Origin: PALSA-278 sp963760285
GTDB lineage: Bacteria; Acidobacteriota; Terriglobia; Acidiferrales; UBA7541
DNA length: 64,000 nucleotides
Reading direction: 5' to 3'
NCBI GenBank assembly: GCA_963760285.1
Contig: CAVXCI010000001.1
Span: forward strand, 806,001 to 870,000
Shown: piece by piece, positions 25,536 through 34,930 of the stretch
How the letters are laid out: every line of letters starts with the position of its first letter
Position numbering within the stretch: the first letter of the stretch is position 1
Notes under the pieces: model-generated
The model's input: only the letters and a program-made list of their open reading frames with translations
What the model was told of the DNA's origin: nothing
The model's database searches: none
Program-made: the position numbers and the translations under genes

Positions 25536-26654
25536 TCAACGGTCATCATGGCGGTATTCCGCCAATTGGTTATTCGGCTGGTCCAACAGCGGCGCCGGCA
25601 TGCCTTTCAGGTAGCGATCGAAAAACGCAATCGCATATTCATCAATCAAGCGCGCCGTGGACGAATCCGCCTCGCATTTCGGCGCCGATTCATACCCCAT
25701 GCAGGTCATGTTCGTCCATCCGAAATGTCCCGTGGCCGGCAATTCCATAAAAAATTTCGGCGGATTCGACAAATCGTATGCACCGCCGCCATTTCGCTTC
25801 AGCGATGGCGTAATGCCAATGTCCCTCGTCCCACCCTGATACATGATGGGAATATGGATCTCGCGCACCGTTCCTTGCTTAATGAACGGATCGGCAAACG
25901 GCGAAAACAGCAGTGCCGCTTTTATCCGCTGGTCGCGCCATGAACTCCATCCTCCCGCCATTCCCATGATGGTATATCCACCCAGTGAATGCCCCGCGCC
26001 GCCGATACGCGCGCCGTCAATCTGTGGCCCAAACCGCGTGTCACGCGCCATCTCATCCAACACCACCTCAATGTCTGCCCTCCGTTCCGCATAGGTGGAC
26101 GGACTCCATTTCTCTGGTTTGCGAAACGGCATCTCCGCACGCTGCAGATTGCTCAGGCTGAAATGCTGGTCCACTCGGCACGCCGCGTCTTTGTGATCCG
26201 GCGCGGTCACGATATAACCCGCGCGCGCCAGTGCCTCGGTGAAAAATACCGACTGCGTTCCGCAGCCCGTGTACCCATGTGAAAAAACCACCAGCGGATA
26301 TTTCTGGCACGCCGCCATTGGCGCATCCAGCGCCACCGCGCTTACGCTTCCATTGGCATACTGGAACGCTGCTTCGGCATTCGTCGCTGGATACCACACG
26401 GCCGCCTTTAACCCGGTGGAAAATACCTGTACGTGAAATCCCAGATTTAGAGGTCCGCCGCAGGTGGTCGCGCCACGTGCGCTCACGTCCTTTGCTGATG
26501 GCTTTTCTGCTGGCGTCCGCTCGAGCGGCGCAAGCCGGCCTCCCGGCTGTCCGCGCGTAATCCGCAGGCCTGTCAGCAGCGCCGCCAGGCCCACCAAGAC
26601 CAATGCGATTCCTTTCCCTCGTTTCGCCCTCATTCCTCGCGATCCTAGTCCCAT
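25536..26654 (-). CDS. secreted alpha/beta hydrolase (PAF-acetylhydrolase / dienelactone hydrolase-like)
   Basis: A protein of about 372 residues with an N-terminal hydrophobic signal or anchor (GIALVLVGLAALLTGLRI). The alpha/beta hydrolase core is shown by YPLVVFSHGYTGCGTQS (oxyanion region), the nucleophile elbow GGAGHSLGGYTIMG, IPIMYQGGTRDIGIT and the late His in PATGHFGWTN. The overall layout resembles PAF-acetylhydrolase-like or dienelactone-hydrolase-like secreted esterases; the substrate is unknown. GGAGGGG lies 8 bases before the ATG at 26654 and decides this start. The open frame continues upstream into the rRNA leader but is not coding there. The gene is divergent from the 16S promoter. 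Confidence 0.82.
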   Translation of the reverse strand: MGLGSRGMRAKRGKGIALVLVGLAALLTGLRITRGQPGGRLAPLERTPAEKPSAKDVSARGATTCGGPLNLGFHVQVFSTGLKAAVWYPATNAEAAFQYANGSVSAVALDAPMAACQKYPLVVFSHGYTGCGTQSVFFTEALARAGYIVTAPDHKDAACRVDQHFSLSNLQRAEMPFRKPEKWSPSTYAERRADIEVVLDEMARDTRFGPQIDGARIGGAGHSLGGYTIMGMAGGWSSWRDQRIKAALLFSPFADPFIKQGTVREIHIPIMYQGGTRDIGITPSLKRNGGGAYDLSNPPKFFMELPATGHFGWTNMTCMGYESAPKCEADSSTARLIDEYAIAFFDRYLKGMPAPLLDQPNNQLAEYRHDDR

Positions 26655-26926
26655 TCGTGCGACCCCTCCATTCCCTCGTGGAGAGTCATACCTCATCTCA
26701 GCCTCGACGCCGGACTCCTCCTTCATAGGCTCTGGGATGCCTACAGATCCCGTCTGCATCAATTCGTCTTCATTAACTCTAGCACAATCAATAACATAAT
26801 CGTCCGGCAATGCTGCCCAATCGACACAATATGAGGCGGGAGATCGCCGTTTTTCCCGCGATTTCATGCGAGTTGCGGTTAGAATCTGCCATGCCGAAAT
26901 CCGCTCAAAATATGTACGGAGTTTCC

Positions 26927-26955
26927 TTGACTTTGACCGCGGACTTCCGTAGAAT
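26927..26955 (+). promoter_or_regulatory. 16S rRNA promoter
   Basis: TTGACT (26927-26932), a 17-base spacer and TAGAAT (26950-26955) make a near-consensus sigma-70 promoter about 160 bases before the mature 16S 5' end. A second TAGAAT at 26880 lacks a clear -35. Confidence 0.7.
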
Positions 26956-27000
26956 CTCCGTTTGTCCGTACTCCTTCCTGCTTGCCGGGGAGTTCCTGTT

Positions 27001-27050
27001 CTTTGACAATCGAGTGAAACGTGCCAGAACCCGTTTGGTTCTGAGTGAAC
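27001..27050 (+). other. 5' arm of pre-16S processing stem
   Basis: This leader segment can pair end to end, without gaps, with 28734-28783 on the 3' side of 16S. By my count 37 of 50 positions are Watson-Crick pairs, including CTTTGAC, TCGAGTGA, CGTG, CAGAACCCGT and GTGAAC. It is the classical position and design of an RNase III-type processing stem. The same segment can alternatively form a local hairpin (CAGAACC / GGTTCTG at 27025-27043). Confidence 0.75.
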
Positions 27051-27111
27051 CAAGCGACTAAAAGTTCGACTCTGCGGGGTGCTTCGGCATCTCAAAGAGC
27101 AAGCCAGTTTA

Positions 27112-28648
<1,537 letters not shown>

Positions 28649-28733
28649 AGTACCAGCGGAATCGCCTGTTAAGTTTTGCAGGCCAGGCCGCTCACTGCCG
28701 ACGATACTCACGGTATCCGCGGCAAAACGCAAA

Positions 28734-28783
28734 GTTCACTTTACCCATGACGGGTTCTGACACGCCTCACTCGAAAGTCAAAG
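28734..28783 (+). other. 3' arm of pre-16S processing stem
   Basis: Pairs with the leader segment 27001-27050 over exactly 50 positions. It begins 90 bases after the mature 16S end and finishes 14 bases before the terminator hairpin, so the transcript carries a complete processing stem without any 23S sequence. Confidence 0.75.
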
Positions 28784-28796
28784 AGTTCAGACAGGC

Positions 28797-28838
28797 CAAG
28801 GCCGTTCCGGTTTTTCCGGAGCGGCCTTTTGCTTTTTT
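28797..28838 (+). terminator. rho-independent terminator of the 16S unit
   Basis: CAAGGCCG-TTCCGG, a TTTTT loop and CCGGAGCGGCCTT form a strong GC-rich stem, followed by TTTGCTTTTTT. It ends the rRNA transcript before any 23S gene. Confidence 0.9.
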
Positions 28839-28884
28839 GTACGCCGCCATTGACACCCGCCTCCGCCTGTATTAATTTCGGCCC

Positions 28885-29271
28885 ATGAAAATTCAACGCC
28901 TGTTCGCCATTTCTCTTGCCCTCTTCATTTTCGCCCTGCCCGCTCTCGGCCAGGCCGTTTCCTACAACAAGGTCAAGCTCTATCGCCAGTATTCGCCGAA
29001 TGCCAAGCCGGCCAAGGTCGAAGCCAATCTCAATTTGGACCCGTTGGTGAAGGCGGCCATTTTCACCGTGAACAACGTGGATGTGCAGTCCGTGCCCTAC
29101 GCTTCCATCACGGACATCACCTATCAGGCCAAGCATCATCTCCTCACGTTTCATTACACGGACGCCGCTGGAAACGGCCAATTCGCCCAGTGCGAATTGA
29201 GCGGGGCCAACCGCGACAATCTGCTGGCCGCTTTGGAGACGCAGTCCGGCGTTCACATTCCCCGCACGTAA
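28885..29271 (+). CDS. small secreted protein of unknown function
   Basis: A protein of 128 residues with a clear signal peptide (LFAISLALFIFALPALGQA). The mature part of about 105 residues has alternating strands (AAIFTVNNVDVQSVPYASIT, ITYQAKHHLLTFHYTDAAG, FAQCELSGANRDNLLAALE) and ends in a short helix. This pattern resembles small PH/GRAM-like domains seen in acidobacterial exported proteins, but that is only a shape argument. I do not recognise a named family. It begins 46 bases after the rRNA terminator and is probably transcribed alone. Confidence 0.65.
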   Translation: MKIQRLFAISLALFIFALPALGQAVSYNKVKLYRQYSPNAKPAKVEANLNLDPLVKAAIFTVNNVDVQSVPYASITDITYQAKHHLLTFHYTDAAGNGQFAQCELSGANRDNLLAALETQSGVHIPRT

Positions 29272-29541
29272 AACCACGCTCCGGTTTTTCTGGGGACGGA
29301 ATCAGCCGGGCGAGCCCCTTCGCGCACATAGTGTCCTCAACCATCTGCTCCTCCATTTAGAAATCCGTTAGGAACGCTTTATGCCTTATTTATGCCGCGC
29401 GCCATACACTACGCTCGGTCATTGTAGCGATGGCTTTTCTGTTCATTTGCCTGATTCCGTGTGCGTTCCTGGTCTTCGTTCTAATCCAGTTCTGGAAAGA
29501 GTCGAAAGGTCGCGGAAGAGCAAACCAGCGTGGAGGGCACG
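29272..29541. other. intergenic, nothing recognised
   Basis: About 270 bases between two exported-protein genes. A short hydrophobic frame (FICLIPCAFLVFVLIQF) is visible near 29430-29500 but has no convincing start or ribosome site. Confidence 0.5.
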
Positions 29542-31278
29542 ATGAAGCTGACGACTAAATTACTGAGGACTCTGGTGGGCGGGGCAATCCTCCTGCTGAT
29601 GAACTTGCATGCCGGCGCGGCCTTCGCGCAGCAGGCCGCTCCCGGCGGCCCATCTGCGACGGCGCAGCCAGTAAGCGCGTCGCCGGCAACGATGCAACCA
29701 GCAAACGCATCGCCGTCCACATTGGACATTGAACGGCAGTTGCTGGAAAAGATTAATGAACTTGAAAAGCGCGTCGAGGAGCTGGAAGCGCGCAGTGGCA
29801 CGAGCGTTTCATCCGCTGCCGCCGCGCCTCTCACGGCGAACAGCGCAGCCCCGGCGTTGCCCGCTGCTTCCCTGCCCACTGCCGTAGCGAGCAACACGCC
29901 GCAAGCCGAAAAGGCGCCGCCGGAAAAGCCGCAGGCGACCGTACCGTTCTCGGATGCGGACTGGACGTGGCTCAACGGCAATCCGCGCACCAAGGAGATA
30001 TTCTGGGACACGAAGTTCTTTACGCCGGAGATTCGCACCGACACGGTCTATGTATATGACTTCAACCAACCGTCGGACCACTCCATCGGCGGGTCAAGCG
30101 AGCTTTTCCGGTCCCAGGAAGTCCAGTTGACACAACTCGGCGTCGGCGGCGACTTTCACTATGACAACGTTCGTGCCCGTCTGATGACTCAGTTCGGCGA
30201 GTATTCCGTCACCACGCCGCGAAATGATGCCAGCCCCGCCCATGGCCAGTGGGACCTCGCCGACGCCTACCGCTACGTGTCCGAAGCCTACGGCGGCTAC
30301 CACTGGGACGTGCTGAACGGGGTCAACGTGGACGCGGGCATCTTCATGTCCTACATCGGGCTCTTCAGCTACTACAATTTTGACAACTGGGCGTATCAGC
30401 CTTCATTCGTCTCCTCCAACACGCCGTGGTTTTTCAACGGCGTGCGCGCGCAGATTTTCCCCACTAAGCATTTGAAGATTGAACCCTGGTTCATCAACGG
30501 ATGGCAGTCCTACGCCTCGGCGAATCACACGCCGGGCGTGGGAGGGCAGATCAAGTGGACTCCCACGAGCTGGATGAACATCATCTCCAACAATTACGGT
30601 GTTGGTGAAGACGACCTTTTCATTTACAACCGCAGGCGCATTCACACCGACGACAGCATCGAGATCAAATACTACGACCGGCCGGATTCGACGCTCGACA
30701 AGATGGCCTTCAGCCTTACCGGCGACATGGGCTGCGAATATGGCGGCGGGGTGAGCTGCTACGGCGATAAAAGCGGCGGTCCCAAGCAGAGCTTCCTCGG
30801 CTACATGTTCTACAACCGCATGTGGTTCCATCACGATTTGTTCGGACTGACGCTTGGCGGCGGCCAAATCAACAATCCCGGCCGCTATCTGGTGCTGCTG
30901 CCGCCCATCAATGGAGAAACGGCCATCACAGCGGCAACCAATTCGCCATACTTTACCGAAAATCCCGGGAATCCATTCAAGGCGTGGGATTCGTCGGTCA
31001 CGTTTGACTACATGCCCAGGCAGTACATTACTTTTCGCTGGGAATATGACTATCGCCACGCCAACGTGCCGTATTGGACTGGCCAGGGTGGCATAACGCC
31101 GCCCGGCGGGAACAATGGCTTCCCGACGCAGTATGCATGCATCAGCGGAGCGCCGTCCGGTGAGACCACGCTCTCAGCGGCGGAGACCGCCTGCGGCGGC
31201 GGGCCCAGCAGCGTATGGTTCCCGGATCTTCGCAAGGACGAGTCGTTCATAGACATATCCGTATTGGTTAAATTCTGA
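29542..31278 (+). CDS. outer-membrane beta-barrel protein (putative porin) with coiled-coil N terminus
   Basis: A protein of 578 residues with a signal peptide (LVGGAILLLMNLHAGAAFAQQ). A heptad-like coiled coil follows (LDIERQLLEKINELEKRVEELEA), then an Ala/Pro-rich linker. The rest is a barrel rich in alternating aromatic strands, for example DTVYVYDFNQPSDHS, YNFDNWAYQPSF and FRWEYDYRHANVPYW, ending FIDISVLVKF with a C-terminal Phe typical of outer-membrane proteins. The layout matches the putative OmpL-like beta-barrel porin families (BBP2 type). GGAGG lies 5 bases before the ATG at 29542 and is preferred over the GTG at 29530. The substrate is unknown. Confidence 0.82.
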   Translation: MKLTTKLLRTLVGGAILLLMNLHAGAAFAQQAAPGGPSATAQPVSASPATMQPANASPSTLDIERQLLEKINELEKRVEELEARSGTSVSSAAAAPLTANSAAPALPAASLPTAVASNTPQAEKAPPEKPQATVPFSDADWTWLNGNPRTKEIFWDTKFFTPEIRTDTVYVYDFNQPSDHSIGGSSELFRSQEVQLTQLGVGGDFHYDNVRARLMTQFGEYSVTTPRNDASPAHGQWDLADAYRYVSEAYGGYHWDVLNGVNVDAGIFMSYIGLFSYYNFDNWAYQPSFVSSNTPWFFNGVRAQIFPTKHLKIEPWFINGWQSYASANHTPGVGGQIKWTPTSWMNIISNNYGVGEDDLFIYNRRRIHTDDSIEIKYYDRPDSTLDKMAFSLTGDMGCEYGGGVSCYGDKSGGPKQSFLGYMFYNRMWFHHDLFGLTLGGGQINNPGRYLVLLPPINGETAITAATNSPYFTENPGNPFKAWDSSVTFDYMPRQYITFRWEYDYRHANVPYWTGQGGITPPGGNNGFPTQYACISGAPSGETTLSAAETACGGGPSSVWFPDLRKDESFIDISVLVKF

Positions 31279-31396
31279 ACGCGTATTCGGCGTCAAATCA
31301 TGCCGGCGAAAATTAGCAGCCGGCAATTCCGGAGAAATTGTGAGCGCGCTTTCTCTTTTTGGCGGCTGAATAGCGGTTTTTGATGATGGAAACGGG

Positions 31397-31495
31397 GCGA
31401 AAATGAAAGCCCAAAAGTGTCCCTATTAGAAAAGTGTATGTTGCTGCTTCTAATATAGTTATAAAATTGCGACTGTCACATGTGTCCCTATTAGG
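31397..31495 (-). repeat. AATAGGGAC dispersed element, copy B
   Basis: Inverted relative to copy A at 14873-14972. Read on the minus strand it gives CTAATAGGGACACATGTGACAG, an unconserved middle, then CATACACTTTTC, CTAATAGGGACACTTTT and CATTTTCGCC. The ends are better conserved than the middle. It lies in the gap between two convergent genes. Confidence 0.7.
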
Positions 31496-31519
31496 AGTGG
31501 CACACGACGCCCGGAATAC

Positions 31520-32527
31520 CTACTCCGAAATCATCCCGATTGTCCCCAGCCACGTCTCCACTAATTGAGGCCGTGCTGTAATCGGGAATTTCGCGCGCCG
31601 CAGACCAAACGCGTGCCCGCCTTGCGCATACAGATGCATCTCCACGGGAACGCCGGCCTCCTTCAGCGCAATGTAGTACGCCAGCGAGTCGTTTACGTTG
31701 TCCACGTGGTCATCCTCCGCCTGCAGCAAGAACGTCGGCGGCGTCTGGCTGGTGACACGGAGGTCGGGGTTCAGCGCAAAACTTTCATCGGCAATCGAAA
31801 GATGCTCCGGATGAGGAACCACAAACTTTTTGGCGCCTTGGTTAGCATCCCATTCCGCCGCGGAAAGAGACAGATGTCCCGGATAGATAGCCACCGCAAA
31901 ATCCGGGCGGCAGCTTTCCTTGTCGGCGGCATCTACAGCCGGGTACAAACGCTTATCAAAGTGCGTGCTCATGGCCGCCACCATATGCCCGCCCGCCGAA
32001 AACCCAAGCACTCCAATCTTGTGCGGATTGATGCGCCACTCCGCGGCGTGAAAGCGCACCAGCCCCACCGTTCTCTGCGCATCTTCCAACGCCATCGGTG
32101 ATTCCGGATACGGGCCTGATTTCGGATACGGTCCCACATCCGTCACACGGTACTTCAGCAGCACGCACGTGATCCCCCTGGACGTCAGCCAGTCGCAGAC
32201 CTCCGTGCCTTCCAGATCGATGGCCAGGATCTGATAGCCCCCGCCAGGAAACACCACCACCGCGGCTCCCGTATTCTTTCCCATTGGCGAATAGACCGTC
32301 ATCGTGGGCTGCGACACCTTCTCCACGTAAACCCACGGCCTGCCGCCGACCAGTTTGTCGGTCACCGTCGCCGCATCTTCCGGCCCCGCGACAGGTTGCG
32401 GATCAGGCACCGCTCCCGGCCATATGGGCATTTGCGTATGTCCCGGCGATGGCTGCCAGGCAGGCGTCTGCGCGCTCAGACCGGCGAGCGCAAACCCAAC
32501 ACAGAGAGCAAAGATCAAAGGCTTCAT
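31520..32527 (-). CDS. secreted alpha/beta hydrolase (acetylesterase-like)
   Basis: A protein of 335 residues with a signal peptide (LIFALCVGFALAGLSAQ). The hydrolase features are the oxyanion segment VVVFPGGGYQILA, the nucleophile elbow IGVLGFSAGGHMVAAM, the acid DDHVDN within PTFLLQAEDDHVDN, and the His in YAQGGHAFGLR. The motif order and the N-terminal MPIWPGAVPD segment resemble acetyl-xylan-esterase-type or endo-1,4-xylanase-associated esterases of the BD-FAE group, suggesting plant polysaccharide deacetylation as the role; this is an inference. The ATG at 32527 gives the signal peptide. It is convergent with the upstream porin gene. Confidence 0.85.
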   Translation of the reverse strand: MKPLIFALCVGFALAGLSAQTPAWQPSPGHTQMPIWPGAVPDPQPVAGPEDAATVTDKLVGGRPWVYVEKVSQPTMTVYSPMGKNTGAAVVVFPGGGYQILAIDLEGTEVCDWLTSRGITCVLLKYRVTDVGPYPKSGPYPESPMALEDAQRTVGLVRFHAAEWRINPHKIGVLGFSAGGHMVAAMSTHFDKRLYPAVDAADKESCRPDFAVAIYPGHLSLSAAEWDANQGAKKFVVPHPEHLSIADESFALNPDLRVTSQTPPTFLLQAEDDHVDNVNDSLAYYIALKEAGVPVEMHLYAQGGHAFGLRRAKFPITARPQLVETWLGTIGMISE

Positions 32528-32721
32528 CGCAATCCCCACAGCTTCGGATTTCTGACGTCAACTTCAACCGCCATCGTACGTGCCGCGGTCCGCGCACGAT
32601 CGGCAACATGCGTGACAGGTGCCGGAAAAAGCACCTCGATGAAGCCAGCTTCGAGCCGGCGTTACAAGCGGATAGCCGTGGATTCAAACTGACCCGCCAC
32701 TTCATGTAGCCCTTCCCGCGC

Positions 32722-32756
32722 TTGACAGCCCGCGCGGAACGATCAACGATCCGATC
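32722..32756 (+). promoter_or_regulatory. candidate promoter of the methyltransferase operon overlapping three GATC sites
   Basis: TTGACA at 32722-32727 is a perfect -35 hexamer; at 17 bases spacing the -10 would be the weak AACGAT (32745-32750). GATC occurs at 32741, 32748 and 32753, that is three times within 16 bases and overlapping the -10. The translation start lies 28 bases further on. Confidence 0.4.
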
Positions 32757-32783
32757 GCGCAAACGCGCTAGGGGAGCAAACGC

Positions 32784-33710
32784 TTGCCGACGGCAGCGCT
32801 TCGCAATAGAAAAACGGCAGGGACCGAATTCTCCTCATCGCTTCCTCCGAACAAGCATCCCGAGCAGCCACTCCCTCCGTGTGAGGCGGCACCTTTCCTG
32901 AAGTGGGCGGGCGGCAAGGGTCAGCTCCTGCCCCAGTTGTCAAAGTTTTTTCCGAATAGCTTCAGCCGGTATTTTGAGCCCTTCCTTGGAAGCGCTGCTG
33001 TTTTCTTTTACTTGCGGCGGCAGTTCGGTGGGTTCCCAGCTGTTCTTAGCGACTCCAACGCCGATCTGATCAATTGCTATGCGGTGATTCGGGACGATGT
33101 GTCCGCGATGTTTTCCTCGCTTCGCAGGCACCAGTCTCGCCACGACGAGAAATATTATTATCTGATAAGAGACCGGAAGGATCCTCGCGAATTGCCGTCG
33201 CATGAACGGGCCGTTCGGTTCATTTATCTCAACAAAACCTGCTACAACGGCCTCTACCGGGTGAACCGCTCCGGAAAATTCAACGTTCCAGTTGGCGATT
33301 ATGCTAAGGCAAAAATCTTCCACGAGGGGAACTTGACGGCGGTCTCACGCGCCCTCCGGGGCGTACAGTTGACCTCAGCACACTTTGAGCATGTCTTGGA
33401 TTCTGCGAGGCAAAATGATTTTGTTTATTTTGATCCGCCGTACTACACAGCTGGCTCTGGCTTTACGGGCTACGCTGTGTCTCCATCAGGTCATGCCTCA
33501 TTTGGCGCGGATGACCACAAGCAGCTAAGCGAGGTTGCGCGAAGTCTGGTTAAGCGCGGCTGTCATGTCGTGGTAAGCAACAGCGATACCGATTTCATCC
33601 GCAGGATCTATTTGGGCTTCGAAATCCACACAGTCATGGCGAGAAGATTTATCAATTGCAATGGCAATGGACGTGCACCTGTCAACGAACTTGTCATTAC
33701 AAGCCGATGA
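32784..33710 (+). CDS. D12-class DNA adenine methyltransferase (Dam / DpnII-type)
   Basis: An N6-adenine methyltransferase of 308 residues. Motif I-like PFLKWAGGKGQLLPQL binds SAM, YFEPFLGSAAVFFYL and LSDSNADLINCY follow, and the catalytic motif IV is DPPYYTAGSGF within FVYFDPPYY. The target-recognition part contains YLNKTCYNGLYRVNRSGKFNVPVG, which is the hallmark of Dam and the GATC-type type II methylases, so GATC is the most likely target. A TTG start at 32784 follows GGGGAG; no ATG or GTG is available before motif I, so an extension of about 35 residues precedes the conserved part. The gene overlaps the next one by ATGA and forms a three-gene operon with a winged-helix protein and a nuclease. 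Confidence 0.88.
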   Translation: MPTAALRNRKTAGTEFSSSLPPNKHPEQPLPPCEAAPFLKWAGGKGQLLPQLSKFFPNSFSRYFEPFLGSAAVFFYLRRQFGGFPAVLSDSNADLINCYAVIRDDVSAMFSSLRRHQSRHDEKYYYLIRDRKDPRELPSHERAVRFIYLNKTCYNGLYRVNRSGKFNVPVGDYAKAKIFHEGNLTAVSRALRGVQLTSAHFEHVLDSARQNDFVYFDPPYYTAGSGFTGYAVSPSGHASFGADDHKQLSEVARSLVKRGCHVVVSNSDTDFIRRIYLGFEIHTVMARRFINCNGNGRAPVNELVITSR

Positions 33711-34153
33711 GGGAGATTGACACTCTTGACGTGCCCCAAGCCAATAGCCTGAGCATCGTCAGGAACCTCTTGGCGCTAGCAAGCGTAGGAATCAACGATA
33801 AGAAGCGCCTTGCCGCTGAACTGCCACTGGCTTTACGAGAAGTGGACTATTACATACACGCGGCAAGAATCTTGGGATTCGTGAGCTTCGACCCAGGACA
33901 CGTAGGTGAGTTTGTCCTTACGGACAGTGGCCGCGAATACGCCGATGCGGAGCGGCTGAGTGTAAAGAACGAGATCCTGAAGCATGCGGTCCGCAGCGCA
34001 TTTGTATTTAGTGAAATCCTTGCTTGCCATAGCGAACAGGAGTTGGACAAGGGAAAGATTTTCACATTCCTTTCCGAACGGACTCATTTGAACCCGACGA
34101 CTGGGCGGCGGCGCGCAGACACAATCCTAGCTTGGCTCAAACAAACTCTCTGA
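33707..34153 (+). CDS. winged-helix-like protein of a restriction-modification operon
   Basis: A protein of 148 residues whose ATG overlaps the methyltransferase stop (ATGA), so the two are translationally coupled. The sequence suggests a winged helix at about residues 12-70: a helix NSLSIVRNLLALASVG, a recognition-like helix LPLALREVDYYIHAARILG, and a wing VSFDPGHVGEFVLTDSGREYA. A second helical half follows (SVKNEILKHAVRSAFVFSEIL, GKIFTFLSE) and ends with RRRADTILAWLKQTL, a pattern seen in winged-helix partners of restriction endonucleases and ATPase-linked DNA-binding modules. It lacks nuclease or methylase motifs. It could be the specificity subunit of the nuclease or a regulator of the operon. 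I do not recognise a named family with certainty. Confidence 0.65.
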   Translation: MREIDTLDVPQANSLSIVRNLLALASVGINDKKRLAAELPLALREVDYYIHAARILGFVSFDPGHVGEFVLTDSGREYADAERLSVKNEILKHAVRSAFVFSEILACHSEQELDKGKIFTFLSERTHLNPTTGRRRADTILAWLKQTL

Positions 34154-34175
34154 CGGGAGCAAGGACACAACTCGA

Positions 34176-34577
34176 ATGTCGGGAAAAGCTAAGGCAACGA
34201 AAAGCGGAAAGGCACTCGCGGCGGAAGTCTGCAGGCTTGCGGAACGACTCGGCCTTGAGTCTGTGCAGGAATATAAACTTGGTCGGCGCCTCTGGGGGGC
34301 CGGTCGGAGGATTGACGTTATACTGCGCGGTGGAAACGGCAAGACCCTTGGAATAGAGTGCAAAGCTCAAGCGGAATCTGGCTCTGCAGAAGAAAAAATC
34401 CCAACAACTATCCAGGACATTGAAGCGTGGCCGATGGAAGGGATCGTGGTTTTCGCTGGAGAGGGATTTACCGAAAACATGAAAGGTTTTCTGCGAGCGA
34501 CAGGTAAGGCAGTGGAATTCCACGATCTTGAACCGTGGCTAAGGCTGTTCTTCGGGCTTCCTTTGAACGATGAATAG
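34176..34577 (+). CDS. PD-(D/E)XK-type nuclease, probable restriction endonuclease subunit
   Basis: A protein of 133 residues starting 22 bases after the winged-helix gene. The core reads GRRLWGAGRRIDVILRGGNG, then KTLGIECKAQAESG. This places Asp in RIDVIL and the ECK triad on the next strand, exactly the D-x(10-20)-(E)xK spacing of PD-(D/E)XK endonucleases. The preceding helix (AAEVCRLAERLGLESVQEYKLG) and the later strand GIVVFAGEGF also fit that fold. At this length it has no separate DNA-recognition domain, so target choice may depend on the winged-helix partner. Together with the adenine methyltransferase it forms a plausible restriction-modification system. No toxin or ATPase gene is present. 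Confidence 0.72.
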   Translation: MSGKAKATKSGKALAAEVCRLAERLGLESVQEYKLGRRLWGAGRRIDVILRGGNGKTLGIECKAQAESGSAEEKIPTTIQDIEAWPMEGIVVFAGEGFTENMKGFLRATGKAVEFHDLEPWLRLFFGLPLNDE

Positions 34578-34859
34578 CTGTGGGCGTTCCGCTTCCGGAG
34601 ATTGAAATGAGAACGGCATTACGTATTTTCGGGAAGTAATTTCCTGCATGTCAGAAATCGCGTGTGTATCCTCAAGGCGCGCGCGACAGAATGGGCAAGT
34701 TTCTGGCTCTTCTTCATCAAAGTAGATTGAAGCCAGACAGAATCCGCAGACAATTTCTTCCGCTCCAAAACCAAATGACTTTGCGTGATTTGCTTCGAAC
34801 ATCAGGACATTTACATGCGGATGTTGCAGTTTCCATTGATGCAGGGTGTGTGATGTCAT
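34539..34859 (-). CDS. small zinc-ribbon protein of unknown function
   Basis: A protein of about 106 residues from the ATG at 34859. Two CxxC knuckles, CGFC and CPFC, lie about 19 residues apart around residues 37-60 (IVCGFCLASIYFDEEEPE, TCPFCRARLE), giving a treble-clef or zinc-ribbon fold. The rest is polar with no signal peptide or membrane segment. It is convergent with the nuclease gene, and the 3' ends overlap by about 39 bases. Whether it belongs to the same functional unit is unknown. Base composition is close to its neighbours in the restriction-modification segment. The coding call rests on the spaced Cys pairs and an open frame of reasonable length. Confidence 0.5.
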   Translation of the reverse strand: MTSHTLHQWKLQHPHVNVLMFEANHAKSFGFGAEEIVCGFCLASIYFDEEEPETCPFCRARLEDTHAISDMQEITSRKYVMPFSFQSPEAERPQLFIVQRKPEEQP

Positions 34860-34930
34860 CGTAAGGATTCCCTGCAATTGGTGGGCCAACCAGCAAGATA
34901 AAATCCCAATCCAACCAACGGAGCCTTGAA

